64,000 nt of DNA. Source: Hungatella_A sp034142505 (lineage in GTDB: Bacteria; Bacillota; Clostridia; Lachnospirales; Lachnospiraceae). The stretch is taken from positions 124,001-188,000 of the forward strand of contig JAWZDV010000075.1 of NCBI GenBank assembly GCA_034142505.1, given 5' to 3'. Positions 1 through 9,177 of the stretch are shown here, piece by piece (position 1 is the stretch's first letter; every line of letters starts with the position of its first letter). The position numbers and the translations under genes were made by a program. Under the pieces are notes generated by a model. The model was not told where the DNA came from, did no database searches, and was given only the letters and a program-made list of their open reading frames with translations.

Positions 1-535
1 GCCCCATCTCCAGTAAATACTTGGTGGCCAGATAACCGCCTTTCTGATGATCGAAATATACATGAGGACGGCCGGGAAGCAGGTGATGACGGGAGCAGAC
101 AATCACAGGAATTCCCTTGAAATACTGTTCAAATTCATCAGGAACTACCCGGGAGATGCTGCAGTAAATCAGACCGTCGACGGCAGCGCCCAGCATCTTC
201 TTAAAGCAGGAGGGTTCGTCATAGCCTTCTTCTGATTTGGATATCTGAATCAGGACATTAAACTGGAATTTTTCCGCATTCATGATGATGTGATTCGCGA
301 TAGAGCCAAAAAAAGGGTCTGAAAGATTAGGCAGAATCAGGCCGATTGTTTTTACACTTCCGTTCCGCATAGAGCGGGCGATTGGATTTGGATGATAATT
401 TAATTCTTTCATGGCATCCTGAATCCGGCTGACAGCATCTGGCGTAACGCCGGGATTGTTGTTGATGACACGGGAAACGGTGGCAGTTGAAAAACCGGAT
501 AAAGCTGCTACATCTTTTATTGTGCTTTTTTTCAA
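1..535 (-). CDS. LacI-family transcriptional regulator (partial, C-terminus outside window)
   Basis: The frame opens at a TTG preceded by CAGGGAGGGA and begins MKKSTIKDVAALSGFSTATV, the classical LacI helix-turn-helix, followed by a hinge region (NYHPNPIARSM) and the start of a periplasmic-binding-protein-like effector domain (TIGLILPNLSDPFF). About 178 residues are visible; the remaining half lies beyond base 1. LacI proteins repress sugar or organic-acid genes until a ligand binds the C-terminal domain. It is transcribed divergently from the DASS transporter at 667, which is the natural candidate target, though no operator in the 130-bp gap is convincing. The TTG start is chosen because the helix-turn-helix begins right there and no in-frame ATG lies upstream. 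Confidence 0.9.
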   Translation of the reverse strand, partial: MKKSTIKDVAALSGFSTATVSRVINNNPGVTPDAVSRIQDAMKELNYHPNPIARSMRNGSVKTIGLILPNLSDPFFGSIANHIIMNAEKFQFNVLIQISKSEEGYDEPSCFKKMLGAAVDGLIYCSISRVVPDEFEQYFKGIPVIVCSRHHLLPGRPHVYFDHQKGGYLATKYLLEMG

Positions 536-666
536 GAAAATCCCTCCCTGTCGGATGCCAAAATGATAGTTTCAGTTTACTTGAAAACGGCCGGAAACGC
601 AAGCATTTTCACGAAAAACTAATGAAATGGCGGCAGGCGGAAAGAACGGGAAAGAGAGGGCAGAAC

Positions 667-2058
667 ATGAAATGGATAGGGCAAATAAAATTCAGGCGGG
701 AGCAGCTGTATGCAGTGATTGCGGCAGTCGTCATTGCCGGAGTTATCTTTATGGAACGGCCGCTTCAGATGAATACCAGACAATGTGCAGTGATTTCGGC
801 ATTGCTCATCTGCGTCGTCTGGTGGTCCACTGGCTGGATTCACAAAAATATCGCTTCGAGCCTGCTTTTGGCGGTGTTCTGTCTGTTTTCGGGGGTCCGC
901 ACCAGAACCGTGTTTGCGTTTCCGCTGTCCAATTCCTTTTTGCTTATTTTATTCACTTACATCTTCTCAAGAGGAATTGAGAAGTCCGGCCTTGCTGAAA
1001 TGTTTTTGGAACCGGTATTAGTAAAATGTGCGGATTCACCGCTTAAAGCTCTGCTGTCAGTTGTGGCGATGTTTTTTCTGACCATGTACGCCATCCCTCA
1101 GCCGCTGGCCAGATTGATTGTGGTGTCTGGGATTTTCCGCCAATATCTGGATAAGACAGATGCCAAAAACGAGGTGAAGGAAATCCTGATGTTTGGTGTG
1201 TTTGCCATCTATGTATTTGTCAACTGTTGTACGGAAAAGGCGGATATTATACTCAATACAACCATTGTTGCAGTGGCTGGATTGAATTTCTCGGATATGG
1301 ACTGGATTCGTTATATGGCAGTTCCGTCACTGTTATATCTTGGGATTTTGCTGGTAACTCTTTGTGGTCTGTTCCGGAAACAGCTTCATGGCTGTCAACT
1401 GCATTTGAAGGCTGACGCTGATACGCAAAAAGGAGAATTTCGAACATGTGATAAGTATATGCTGTACCTGCTGCTTGCAACTGTGCTTTTCTGGATGACG
1501 GAAGAGCTGCATGGAATCCCGGCCTGGATTGTGACGTTGGTGAGTATTGTGGGGATGTTTGCGTTTGGAGTGCTGGAAAAACAGGACATTCTGGCGGTGG
1601 ATTTATCCACGCTTTTATTCCTGACGGCGGCTATGTCGATTGGGGGAGTGATGAGAGAGGGCGGGACGGCGGATGTCATCTTTTACTCATTGCAGCAGGT
1701 ATTTCCGACGGGAGAAGTGTGGCAGTATATTCTTGTGATGATGTTGATCATTATCAGTATGCATATGATTCTTGGCAGTAATACCACCACGTTATCTGTG
1801 GTAACACCGGGGTTGATCTTTATGTATGGGGGAATCATACCGGCAGAAATTATTATGTGCATCACGTCCGTGACGCTCGCCACCCAGTGGCTGTTTCCAT
1901 TTCATTCCGTTGGAATGATGATTGGTGTCTCAAAAGGATATTTTAAGAGCCGCCATATGTTGAAAACAGGTTTAGCGCTGACGCTGGTCGTTTTTCTTGC
2001 TGTGTTTGGTCTCTATCTTCCGTGGTGGAAGTTAACGGGTGCATTTGCTTTGTTTTAA
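667..2058 (+). CDS. DASS (SLC13)-type anion/dicarboxylate symporter
   Basis: A 463-residue integral membrane protein with about 11-12 hydrophobic segments and no signal peptide. The C-terminal half carries SNTTTLSVVTPGL, resembling the SNT motif that binds substrate and sodium in divalent-anion:sodium symporters (CitMHS/DASS fold). The likely role is uptake of a di- or tricarboxylate, sulfate or a similar anion across the cytoplasmic membrane; the substrate cannot be read. The ATG at 667 is preferred over upstream in-frame ATGs because GAGAGGG sits just before it and the first transmembrane segment follows. The gene is divergent from a LacI regulator and ends at a bidirectional terminator shared with the convergent FAD gene. 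Confidence 0.8.
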   Translation: MKWIGQIKFRREQLYAVIAAVVIAGVIFMERPLQMNTRQCAVISALLICVVWWSTGWIHKNIASSLLLAVFCLFSGVRTRTVFAFPLSNSFLLILFTYIFSRGIEKSGLAEMFLEPVLVKCADSPLKALLSVVAMFFLTMYAIPQPLARLIVVSGIFRQYLDKTDAKNEVKEILMFGVFAIYVFVNCCTEKADIILNTTIVAVAGLNFSDMDWIRYMAVPSLLYLGILLVTLCGLFRKQLHGCQLHLKADADTQKGEFRTCDKYMLYLLLATVLFWMTEELHGIPAWIVTLVSIVGMFAFGVLEKQDILAVDLSTLLFLTAAMSIGGVMREGGTADVIFYSLQQVFPTGEVWQYILVMMLIIISMHMILGSNTTTLSVVTPGLIFMYGGIIPAEIIMCITSVTLATQWLFPFHSVGMMIGVSKGYFKSRHMLKTGLALTLVVFLAVFGLYLPWWKLTGAFALF

Positions 2059-2074
2059 GGGTGAAAATAATAGG

Positions 2075-2128
2075 AAATAAGGGAGCCGTTTCATCATTTA
2101 GTTTAATGATGAAGCTGCTCCCTTATTT
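2075..2128. terminator. Bidirectional intrinsic terminator
   Basis: A long inverted repeat lies between two convergent genes. AAATAAGGGAGC at 2075-2086 pairs with GCTCCCTTATTT at 2117-2128, and TTCATCATTA pairs with TAATGATGAA inside it, separated by a small internal loop. A/T runs at both ends let it work on either strand. Confidence 0.85.
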
Positions 2129-3534
2129 TATGATGATTTATTTAAGATACTTCTCGCCACACTAATCCCGTTAGCCGAAGCCTGCTGGAGTCCTCTCGTG
2201 ACAGAGGCGCCGTCTCCGATGGCACGCAGTCCCTTCACGCTGGTTTCAAAGTCGGAATTGACTACCACTTTATTGGAGTAGAATTTTACTTCCACGCCGT
2301 AGAGCAGAGTCTCGTCGCTGGCGATGCCTGGGGTGACTTTGTCCAGGGCCAGGAGCATTTCCTTGATGTCCACCATGATTCGATGGGGGAATACTAAGGA
2401 TAAGTCGCCGGGAACCGCATCCTTGAGGGTGGGAATCAAGTTGTTGCGGCAGAGGCGTTCCTCGGTGGTGCGGCGTCCACGCTGGAAATCGCCGAAGGTC
2501 TGCACCAGGATTTTGCCGTCGCAGAGCATGTTGCTGAGCTGGGCGATGTGTTTGCCGTACTCAATCGGTGTCTTGAACGGTTTGGTGAAGTTCTTGGACA
2601 CCAGGAGGGCAAAGTTGGTGTTGTTGGTCTTGTATTCCTGGGACTTGTAGGCGTGGCCGTTGACCACGGCAAGTCCGTTTTCGTAGTATTCGGTGGCCAC
2701 TTCGCCGGAGGGGTTCGTACAGAAGGTGCGGACCTTGTCGTCGAAGGTGGGGGTGTAGTATACCAGCTTGGCTTCGTAGAGATTCTCATTCAAGAATTCC
2801 ATTACCTCGTCACGGACTTCAACGCGGACACCGATATCGACAGTGCCGACCTGGGTCTCGATGCCGTGGCTGCTGCAGATGTGGCTGAACCAGTCGGAGC
2901 CTTCGCGGCCGATGGCAGATACGATCTCAGGGGCGTAGTAGGTCTCGCCTTTGTCAGTGACAATGCCTTTTGCTTCGTTGTCTTCAATGAGGATATCTCT
3001 CACCATGGTATTGAATTCCATGTGGATGCCCTGAGCCAGTAAATGCTCCTGCAGCCTGGTATAAATCTTATAGCCCTCCTCCGTGCCCAGATGGCGGATG
3101 GGGCATTCGATCAATTTTAAGTTGGCGCCGATGGCTTTGCGGCGGATCTCCTGAATCTCTTTCTGTTTGTTGATCCCGTACACGTTGGTGTCGGCACCGA
3201 ATTTTAAGTAAATGTTATCGGATTCTTTCAACAGCTCCACGGTCTTGTCGTAGCCGAGAATTTCAGGCAGATTCCCGCCCACATCCGGTGACAGGGAAAG
3301 TTTTCCGTCGGAAAATGCTCCTGCTCCCGCAAATCCCGTGGTGATGGAGCATGGCTGGCAGCCTACACACACTTTGGTGGTACGCTTGGGGCACATCCGT
3401 TTCTCGATGGGACGGCCTTTCTCTACCATAAGGATCTTCATATCCGGTTTCTGTTGAATCAGCTCGTAGGCACAGAAGATACCGGATGGTCCGGCTCCGA
3501 TGATGATGACGTCAAATTGGTTCGTAGAATTCAT
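2128..3534 (-). CDS. FAD-dependent dehydrogenase (COG2509-like)
   Basis: A protein of about 468 residues. The N-terminus (FDVIIIGAGPSGIFCAYEL) is a Rossmann dinucleotide-binding motif, followed by a cysteine-rich stretch (CPKRTTKVCVGCQPCSITTG) and FAGAGAFSDGKLSL, which are typical of the uncharacterised FAD-dependent protein family related to GidA/HI0933-type flavoproteins. The C-terminal part holds a second FAD contact (LRAIGDGASVTRGLQQA). It is probably a cytoplasmic oxidoreductase; the substrate is unknown. The ATG at 3534 is preferred over a GTG nine bases upstream because AAAGGAG lies 8 bases before it. It is monocistronic and convergent with the anion transporter. Confidence 0.85.
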   Translation of the reverse strand: MNSTNQFDVIIIGAGPSGIFCAYELIQQKPDMKILMVEKGRPIEKRMCPKRTTKVCVGCQPCSITTGFAGAGAFSDGKLSLSPDVGGNLPEILGYDKTVELLKESDNIYLKFGADTNVYGINKQKEIQEIRRKAIGANLKLIECPIRHLGTEEGYKIYTRLQEHLLAQGIHMEFNTMVRDILIEDNEAKGIVTDKGETYYAPEIVSAIGREGSDWFSHICSSHGIETQVGTVDIGVRVEVRDEVMEFLNENLYEAKLVYYTPTFDDKVRTFCTNPSGEVATEYYENGLAVVNGHAYKSQEYKTNNTNFALLVSKNFTKPFKTPIEYGKHIAQLSNMLCDGKILVQTFGDFQRGRRTTEERLCRNNLIPTLKDAVPGDLSLVFPHRIMVDIKEMLLALDKVTPGIASDETLLYGVEVKFYSNKVVVNSDFETSVKGLRAIGDGASVTRGLQQASANGISVARSILNKSS

Positions 3535-3730
3535 ATACAACACTCCTTTTCAAATGCATGACTCCGGGCAGTAAAAAACCAACCACTCATAGAGCCAGTG
3601 ATACAGTAAACTATCACTTATAGTCAACTATTGAGGTAGTTGGTAGAAACGTTCAACCGATCTTGAACTTATATAAGCCATCTTTTTCAGTTTAGCATAT
3701 TGTCCAGCTGGAATCAAGTGGTAAACGCCC

Positions 3731-3759
3731 TTTACTTCTGGGGATTTTGCTGTTAAAAT
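3731..3759 (+). promoter_or_regulatory. Sigma-A-like promoter for pth-mfd
   Basis: TTTACT at 3731-3736 and TAAAAT at 3754-3759 are separated by 17 bp. Transcription would begin near 3766, four bases before the leader hairpin at 3770. Confidence 0.55.
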
Positions 3760-3769
3760 GAGATCACCA

Positions 3770-3802
3770 GCGTTAGATACCCCAGTGTGGCGTATCTAAC
3801 GC
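3770..3802 (+). other. 5'-leader hairpin of pth mRNA
   Basis: GCGTTAGATAC at 3770-3780 pairs perfectly with GTATCTAACGC at 3792-3802 around an 11-nt loop. No T-run follows, so it is not a terminator. Placed at the extreme 5' end of the predicted transcript, it could protect the mRNA or act as an operator; both are inferences. Confidence 0.6.
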
Positions 3803-3879
3803 TTAAGGGCGTGCCTTTGCATAGACCGTTTGTTTTGAGAAACAATAAAGAATGCGAATGTTTGGACAGGAGAAAAGAT

Positions 3880-4467
3880 ATGTATATAATAGTTGGGCTG
3901 GGAAATCCAACCAAGGAATATGATAAAACGAGACATAATGTGGGATTTTCCGTGATTGACGTGCTGGCGGACCGAATTGGCATTGATGTGACGGAGAAAA
4001 AGCACCGGGCGCTCTGCGGAAAAGGAATCCTGGAGGGACAGAAGGTGATACTGGCAAAACCGCAGACATTTATGAATCTCAGCGGCGAGAGTGTCCGGGC
4101 CATGGCGGATTTCTATAAGGCGGCGCTGGATGAGGTGATTATTATATATGATGATATCAGTCTGGAGCCGGGGCAGCTGCGCATACGTTCCAAGGGAAGC
4201 GCGGGGGGACATAACGGAATTAAGAATATTATCGCCCATCTGGGAACGCAGGAATTTCCCCGAATTAAAATTGGCGTGGGTGAGAAACCGAGAAATATGG
4301 ATCTGGCGGACTATGTGCTGAGCAGGTTCTCCAAGGGGGAACAGGAACTGATGGACGACGCGTTTAGAGAAGCTGCGGACGCGGTGGCGATGATGGTCGC
4401 GGAGGGGATTGACCCGGCCATGAATCATTTTAATGCTAAGAAACCGAAGGCGGAGACGAGAGGATAA
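3880..4467 (+). CDS. pth: Peptidyl-tRNA hydrolase
   Basis: A 195-residue Pth, the usual length for the bacterial enzyme, which hydrolyses the ester bond between peptide and tRNA after abortive translation and so recycles tRNA. The sequence shows IIVGLGNPTKEYDKTRHNVG with the catalytic histidine at residue 19, the KPQTFMNLSG asparagine motif, YDDISLEPGQLRI and GSAGGHNGIKNII. The ATG at 3880 follows ACAGGAG. It sits 3 bp upstream of mfd, the same pth-mfd arrangement as in Bacillus (spoVC-mfd), so the two are probably co-transcribed and mfd may be translationally coupled. Confidence 0.97.
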   Translation: MYIIVGLGNPTKEYDKTRHNVGFSVIDVLADRIGIDVTEKKHRALCGKGILEGQKVILAKPQTFMNLSGESVRAMADFYKAALDEVIIIYDDISLEPGQLRIRSKGSAGGHNGIKNIIAHLGTQEFPRIKIGVGEKPRNMDLADYVLSRFSKGEQELMDDAFREAADAVAMMVAEGIDPAMNHFNAKKPKAETRG

Positions 4468-4470
4468 TCT

Positions 4471-7400
4471 ATGAGCAGGTTGTTTGCCAATCCATTGGCA
4501 GAACTGATTGAATTTGAGGAATTAAATAAGGATTTGATTCGGGGAAACGGTCCTGTTCAGGTGACCGGGTGTATGGATTCCCAGAAGGTGCATCTAATGC
4601 AGGAGGCGGCGGAAAGTCTGCCCTGGAAGCTGGTGGTGACCTATGATGACTCCCGGGCGAAAGAGATCTATGAGGATTTCCGGTGCTTTCGGGAGGATGT
4701 GTGGCTGTATCCGGCCAGAGATTTACTGTTTTACAGCGCGGACATCCATGGCAATCTGATGACGAGACAGCGGGTCCAGGTGCTGCGCCATCTGAATGAG
4801 GATGGTGGCGGCGTGGTGGTGACGACGCTGGATGGGCTGATGGATCATCTGGTGCCGCTGGGGTATTTGGAATCCCAGGTGATGAAGGTGGAGAGCGGCC
4901 AGACCATTGATGTGGAGGTGTGGAAGAAACGGCTGACGGCGCTGGGGTACGAGCGGATGGCCCAGGTGGACGGCATGGGACAGTTTTCGATCCGCGGCGG
5001 TATCATCGACATTTTTCCGCTGACGGAGGAACTGCCGCTTCGAGTTGAGCTTTGGGATGATGAGGTGGATTCGATCCGTTCCTTTGATTTAGAAAGCCAG
5101 CGGTCGGTGGAGCAACTGGAGGAGGCGCTTATCTATCCGGCTACGGAGATGGTGCTCAGCGAGGCGCAGATTCAGGCTGGGATTGAGAAGATCCGCAAAG
5201 AAGCTAAAAAATATGAGAAATCTCTTCATGATCAGTTTAAGACCGAGGAGGCGGCAAGGATTCAGGGGATTGTCCGGGAGCTGACGGAAGGGCTGGAAGA
5301 GGGCTGGCATGTCAGTGGACGGGACAGTTTTTTGACGTATTTTTATCATGACACGGTGTCATTTCTGGAGTATTTTCCGGATGACAAGACTGTGATATTC
5401 CTGGATGAACCGGCAAGACTCCGGGAAAAGGGTGAGACCGTGGAAGCGGAGTTCAGGGAGAGTATGGTACACCGGCTGGAGAAAGGGTATCTGCTTCCGG
5501 GACAGACGACTCTGCTTTATACGGCAAAGGAAACACTGGCCAGAGTGCAGGTGAAGCGCGGGGCCATGCTGACGGGGCTGGAGCAGAAGATCGTCGGAAT
5601 GTCGGCGGAGAAACGGTATCATATTGATGTCAAGAATGTGAACTCATACCAGAACAGTTTTGAAATCCTGATTAAGGATTTGAAGAAATGGAAACGGGAG
5701 AAATACCGGGTGATCCTGCTGTCCGGTTCCCGGACGAGAGCCAGCCGTATGGCCGGAGATTTGCGAGAGTATGAGCTGAGCGCATTCTGTCCGGACGATG
5801 ATGCCAGGCAGGTGAAGCCAGGGGAGATTCTCGTCACCTATGGCAATCTGCACCGGGGATTTGAGTACCCACAGATTAAGTTCGTGGTGATCACCGAGGG
5901 CGACATGTTCGGCACCAGGCAGAAAAAACGGAAGAGGAAGAAGACCTCCTATGAGGGGAAGAAAATCAACAGCTTCTCCGAATTGTCTGTCGGTGATTAT
6001 GTGGTGCATGAGGACCATGGACTTGGTATTTACCGGGGGATTGAGAAGATCGAGCAGGATAAGGTCATCAAGGACTACCTGAAGATCGAGTACGGGGACG
6101 GCGGGAATCTGTATCTGCCGGCCACCAGACTGGACGGAATTCAGAAATATGCCGGGGCGGATGCCAAGGCGCCAAAGCTGAATAAACTGGGCGGTGAGCA
6201 GTGGAACCGGACGAAAGCCCGGGTGAAGACGGCCGTCCGGGAGATTGCCAAGGATCTGGTGGAATTGTATGCAGCCAGGCAGGATTCCGATGGATTTGAG
6301 TATGGACCGGATACGGTGTGGCAGAGAGAGTTTGAGGAACTGTTTCCCTATGAGGAAACGGAGGACCAGATTGACGCCATCGAGGCCACAAAGCATGATA
6401 TGGAGAGCCGGAAGATCATGGACCGGCTGATCTGTGGCGATGTTGGATATGGGAAGACGGAGATTGCGCTGCGGGCGGCATTTAAGGCGATACAGGATGG
6501 GAAGCAGGTGGTGTATCTGGTGCCTACTACGATTCTGGCCCAGCAGCATTACAATACCTTTGTCCAGAGAATGAAGGATTTTCCGGTGCGGGTGGATCTG
6601 CTCTCCCGGTTCCGGACGGCGGCGGAGATTAAGAAGTCACTGGAGGATTTAAAGCGGGGGCTGGTGGATATTGTGATCGGCACCCACCGGGTGCTGTCAA
6701 AGGATGTAGAGTTTAAGAATCTGGGACTGCTGATCATTGATGAGGAGCAGCGGTTTGGCGTGACCCACAAAGAGAAGATCAAGAAAATGAAGGAAAATAT
6801 CGACGTGCTGACGCTGACGGCAACGCCGATTCCCCGGACGCTGCACATGAGTCTGGTGGGAATTCGCGATATGAGCGTGCTGGAGGAGCCGCCGGTGGAC
6901 CGGATTCCGATTCAGACGTATGTGATGGAGTATAATGATGAGATGGTCCGCGAGGCCATCCATCGGGAATTGGCTAGAAACGGCCAGGTGTATTATGTAT
7001 ACAACCGGGTGCAGGATATCGAGGAAGTGGCCGCCCATGTGGCGGAGCTGGTGCCAAACGCGGTTGTGACATTTGCCCACGGGCAGATGCGGGAGCATGA
7101 GCTGGAACGGATTATGTTTGACTTTATCAACGGAGATATTGATGTGCTGGTGTCTACCACGATTATTGAGACGGGGCTGGATATTCCCAATGCCAATACG
7201 ATGATTATCCATGACGCGGACCGGATGGGCCTGTCCCAGCTGTATCAGCTGAGAGGGCGCGTGGGGCGGTCCAACCGGACGGCATTTGCATTTCTGATGT
7301 ACAAGCGGGATAAGCTGCTGCGGGAAGAGGCGGAGAAACGTCTCCAGGCGATCCGGGAATTTACCGAGCTTGGTTCCGGAATCAAGATCGCCATGCGTGA

Positions 7401-8001
7401 TTTGGAGATCCGCGGCGCGGGAAATGTACTCGGTGCGGAGCAGCATGGCCATATGGAAGCGGTTGGGTATGATCTGTACTGTAAACTGCTGAATGAAGCC
7501 GTCCAGGCATTAAAGGGACAGCGTCAGGAAGAGGAGGAGTACGAGACCGTAGTGGAGTGCGATATGGACGCCTATATTCCTTCTACGTATATTAAGAATG
7601 AGTATCAGAAGCTGGATATCTATAAGCGCATCTCCGGGATTGAGACGGAGGATGAGTATATGGATATGCAGGATGAGCTGATTGACCGGTTCGGCGATAT
7701 GCCGCGGTCTGTCGGAAACCTGCTGACAGTGGCGGCTATCAAGGCGATGGCACATAAGGTATATGTGACGGAGGTTTATGTAAACCGAAGCGAATCCAGG
7801 TTGACGATGTATAAAAACGCAAAAATCAACACCATAAAAATTCCCGACTTTGTGGCGGGCTATGGCGGGGATTTGAAGTTTGTCATGAAAGATGGCCCGT
7901 ATTTCCTGTATCAGACGCGGGATAAGAATATGGACTGCGAGACGATGATGGAGAGGACGCAGGATATATTGAAGGATATGATGGGATTGGTGGAAGAATA
8001 G
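4471..8001 (+). CDS. mfd: Transcription-repair coupling factor
   Basis: An 1176-residue full-length Mfd. It displaces RNA polymerase stalled at DNA damage and recruits UvrA. The order is: UvrB-like N-terminal module (residues 1-400), a basic linker (KKRKRKKTS near 490), the RNA-polymerase-interaction domain (SVGDYVVHEDHGLGIYRG), an SF2/RecG-like translocase with Walker A GDVGYGKTE, the DEEQ box IIDEEQRFGV and TATPIPRTL, then helicase motifs V/VI (STTIIETGLDIPN, QLRGRVGRSNR), and the C-terminal TRCF domain. It follows pth by 3 bp with AGAGGATAA as ribosome-binding site. The BadF-family gene follows after 70 bp with no terminator between, so read-through is likely. Confidence 0.97.
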   Translation: MSRLFANPLAELIEFEELNKDLIRGNGPVQVTGCMDSQKVHLMQEAAESLPWKLVVTYDDSRAKEIYEDFRCFREDVWLYPARDLLFYSADIHGNLMTRQRVQVLRHLNEDGGGVVVTTLDGLMDHLVPLGYLESQVMKVESGQTIDVEVWKKRLTALGYERMAQVDGMGQFSIRGGIIDIFPLTEELPLRVELWDDEVDSIRSFDLESQRSVEQLEEALIYPATEMVLSEAQIQAGIEKIRKEAKKYEKSLHDQFKTEEAARIQGIVRELTEGLEEGWHVSGRDSFLTYFYHDTVSFLEYFPDDKTVIFLDEPARLREKGETVEAEFRESMVHRLEKGYLLPGQTTLLYTAKETLARVQVKRGAMLTGLEQKIVGMSAEKRYHIDVKNVNSYQNSFEILIKDLKKWKREKYRVILLSGSRTRASRMAGDLREYELSAFCPDDDARQVKPGEILVTYGNLHRGFEYPQIKFVVITEGDMFGTRQKKRKRKKTSYEGKKINSFSELSVGDYVVHEDHGLGIYRGIEKIEQDKVIKDYLKIEYGDGGNLYLPATRLDGIQKYAGADAKAPKLNKLGGEQWNRTKARVKTAVREIAKDLVELYAARQDSDGFEYGPDTVWQREFEELFPYEETEDQIDAIEATKHDMESRKIMDRLICGDVGYGKTEIALRAAFKAIQDGKQVVYLVPTTILAQQHYNTFVQRMKDFPVRVDLLSRFRTAAEIKKSLEDLKRGLVDIVIGTHRVLSKDVEFKNLGLLIIDEEQRFGVTHKEKIKKMKENIDVLTLTATPIPRTLHMSLVGIRDMSVLEEPPVDRIPIQTYVMEYNDEMVREAIHRELARNGQVYYVYNRVQDIEEVAAHVAELVPNAVVTFAHGQMREHELERIMFDFINGDIDVLVSTTIIETGLDIPNANTMIIHDADRMGLSQLYQLRGRVGRSNRTAFAFLMYKRDKLLREEAEKRLQAIREFTELGSGIKIAMRDLEIRGAGNVLGAEQHGHMEAVGYDLYCKLLNEAVQALKGQRQEEEEYETVVECDMDAYIPSTYIKNEYQKLDIYKRISGIETEDEYMDMQDELIDRFGDMPRSVGNLLTVAAIKAMAHKVYVTEVYVNRSESRLTMYKNAKINTIKIPDFVAGYGGDLKFVMKDGPYFLYQTRDKNMDCETMMERTQDILKDMMGLVEE

Positions 8002-8071
8002 AATTGTGGAGATATATAAAGAAAAGATAGGACGATGCCGCACTGCCGGGCGGCAAAACAGGAGGAAGGCA

Positions 8072-9007
8072 ATGAACTATGTGTTAGGAATCGACAGCGG
8101 TGGAACCAATTACCGTGTGATGGCGGCGGACCTTGAGGGAAAACAGCTGGGATATTATGTGGGAGAACCGGCAAGTATTTATTATTTGAACGAGGAGGAA
8201 CTGCTGGAACGGATCAATTATAATATAGAGGAGTGTTTAAAACAGTTCTCCGGCAGGCGTGAGGATGCACGATATCTGGTATGTGGGACGACCGGTATTG
8301 ACTGTGAAGAGGATGCGGTGCATCTGTTGACATATTATCAAAAGCTGGAAGGGATCGACTGCCCGATGAAGGTGATCAATGACGCGGAACTCGCTCATTA
8401 TACTGTTACGGGAGGAAAAGGAATCCTGATTATATCGGGAACCGGTTCGATCGCCTTTGGAGTCAATGAAAAAGGAGAACAGGCAAGAGTTGGCGGCTGG
8501 CCGCTGCCGATTCTGGGGGATGAAGGTTCCGGCATCTGGGTGACCAAGATGGCACTCCGATATTTTGCCCGTTATCTGGACCAGGCGGTGGAGAGGGGTC
8601 CGTTGATTCAAATGATTGAGTCGGAGACAGGGATTCGAACACGAGATGCATTGATACAGGTATCTGTAAAAGGCGGAAAGAATCCGGCGGATTTCCCGCA
8701 GCTGGGAAGATTAGTAAACCAGGCAGCTAATGAAGGTGATCCTTATGCCTTGGAGATATTAATCGGTGCGGCGGAAGAACTGCTCCAGATCATTGAAGAT
8801 ATCGTCTATGCGCTGGGAATTGAGAAGACAGAGCCTGATTTCTGTGTTGGAGTGTGGGGGAGTAATCTTGTGAAGTCTAAGATTGTTCTGGAACGATTCA
8901 CCGAATTGGTGACAAAACGATATCCAGAAGCCAGAATTCTCCTGCCGCAGAAAGAAGCAATTGAGGGTGCAGTGGAGATGGCGCTAGATTTGCTGAAGAA
9001 AATGTAA
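8072..9007 (+). CDS. BadF/BadG/BcrA-family sugar kinase (N-acetylglucosamine kinase-like)
   Basis: A 311-residue ASKHA-fold ATPase. LGIDSGGTNYRVMAADLEG is the phosphate-1 loop, ISGTGSIAFG the phosphate-2 loop, and GDEGSG the conserved acidic-glycine motif of the BadF/N-acetylglucosamine-kinase family. In Firmicutes such proteins usually phosphorylate GlcNAc, muramic-acid derivatives or related sugars in recycling and uptake pathways; the exact substrate is not readable. The ATG at 8072 has GGAGGAAGGC directly before it, whereas an earlier in-frame ATG at 8006 has none. The gene lies 70 bp after mfd and ends at an intrinsic terminator. It is not part of the Bacillus pth-mfd-spoVT order, so its presence here is a lineage-specific insertion. 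Confidence 0.85.
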   Translation: MNYVLGIDSGGTNYRVMAADLEGKQLGYYVGEPASIYYLNEEELLERINYNIEECLKQFSGRREDARYLVCGTTGIDCEEDAVHLLTYYQKLEGIDCPMKVINDAELAHYTVTGGKGILIISGTGSIAFGVNEKGEQARVGGWPLPILGDEGSGIWVTKMALRYFARYLDQAVERGPLIQMIESETGIRTRDALIQVSVKGGKNPADFPQLGRLVNQAANEGDPYALEILIGAAEELLQIIEDIVYALGIEKTEPDFCVGVWGSNLVKSKIVLERFTELVTKRYPEARILLPQKEAIEGAVEMALDLLKKM

Positions 9008-9029
9008 AGTAAATAAATATATGATAGGG

Positions 9030-9070
9030 GTCTTCTATGATGGAATCAATAACCATAGGAGACTTTTTTT
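9030..9070 (+). terminator. Intrinsic terminator after the BadF-family kinase
   Basis: GTCTTCTATG pairs with CATAGGAGAC (10 bp, one G-T), followed by a run of seven T. It closes the pth-mfd-kinase transcription unit. Confidence 0.8.
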
Positions 9071-9177
9071 ATGGAAAGAGAAAGGTAATCTGTATGTAGG
9101 AAGACATGTTTTCGCCTTTTAATGAAGAAAAAAGCAAATTAAAGCGGTGCACCGTTTGGACGATGCGCCGCGTGCTA

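Larger units (their letters stand above)
3535..3879. other. Intergenic region with several short inverted repeats and a pth promoter
   Basis: This 345-bp gap separates two divergent genes and holds no convincing gene. It contains three short inverted repeats in a row: AGTGATA/TATCACT (3597-3618), CAACTA/TAGTTG (3626-3641) and GTTCAA/TTGAAC (3651-3668). The last 150 bases hold the pth promoter and a strong leader hairpin. The inverted repeats could be operators for either divergent gene; no protein can be named. Confidence 0.5.

Noticed and set aside
580..604. CTTG...CGGCCG...CAAG upstream of the DASS gene as LacI operator
   Set aside because: The outer half-sites are two bases out of register with the CGGCCG centre, so it is not a true palindrome.
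2548..3042. Plus-strand frame of 164 codons inside the FAD dehydrogenase gene
   Set aside because: It is Val/Gly/Ala-rich as expected of a mirror frame and lies opposite conserved flavoprotein sequence.
5644..6549. Long minus-strand open frame of about 300 codons inside mfd
   Set aside because: It is antisense to the conserved helicase core, rich in His, Pro and Leu as expected of a shadow frame, and has no ribosome-binding site.
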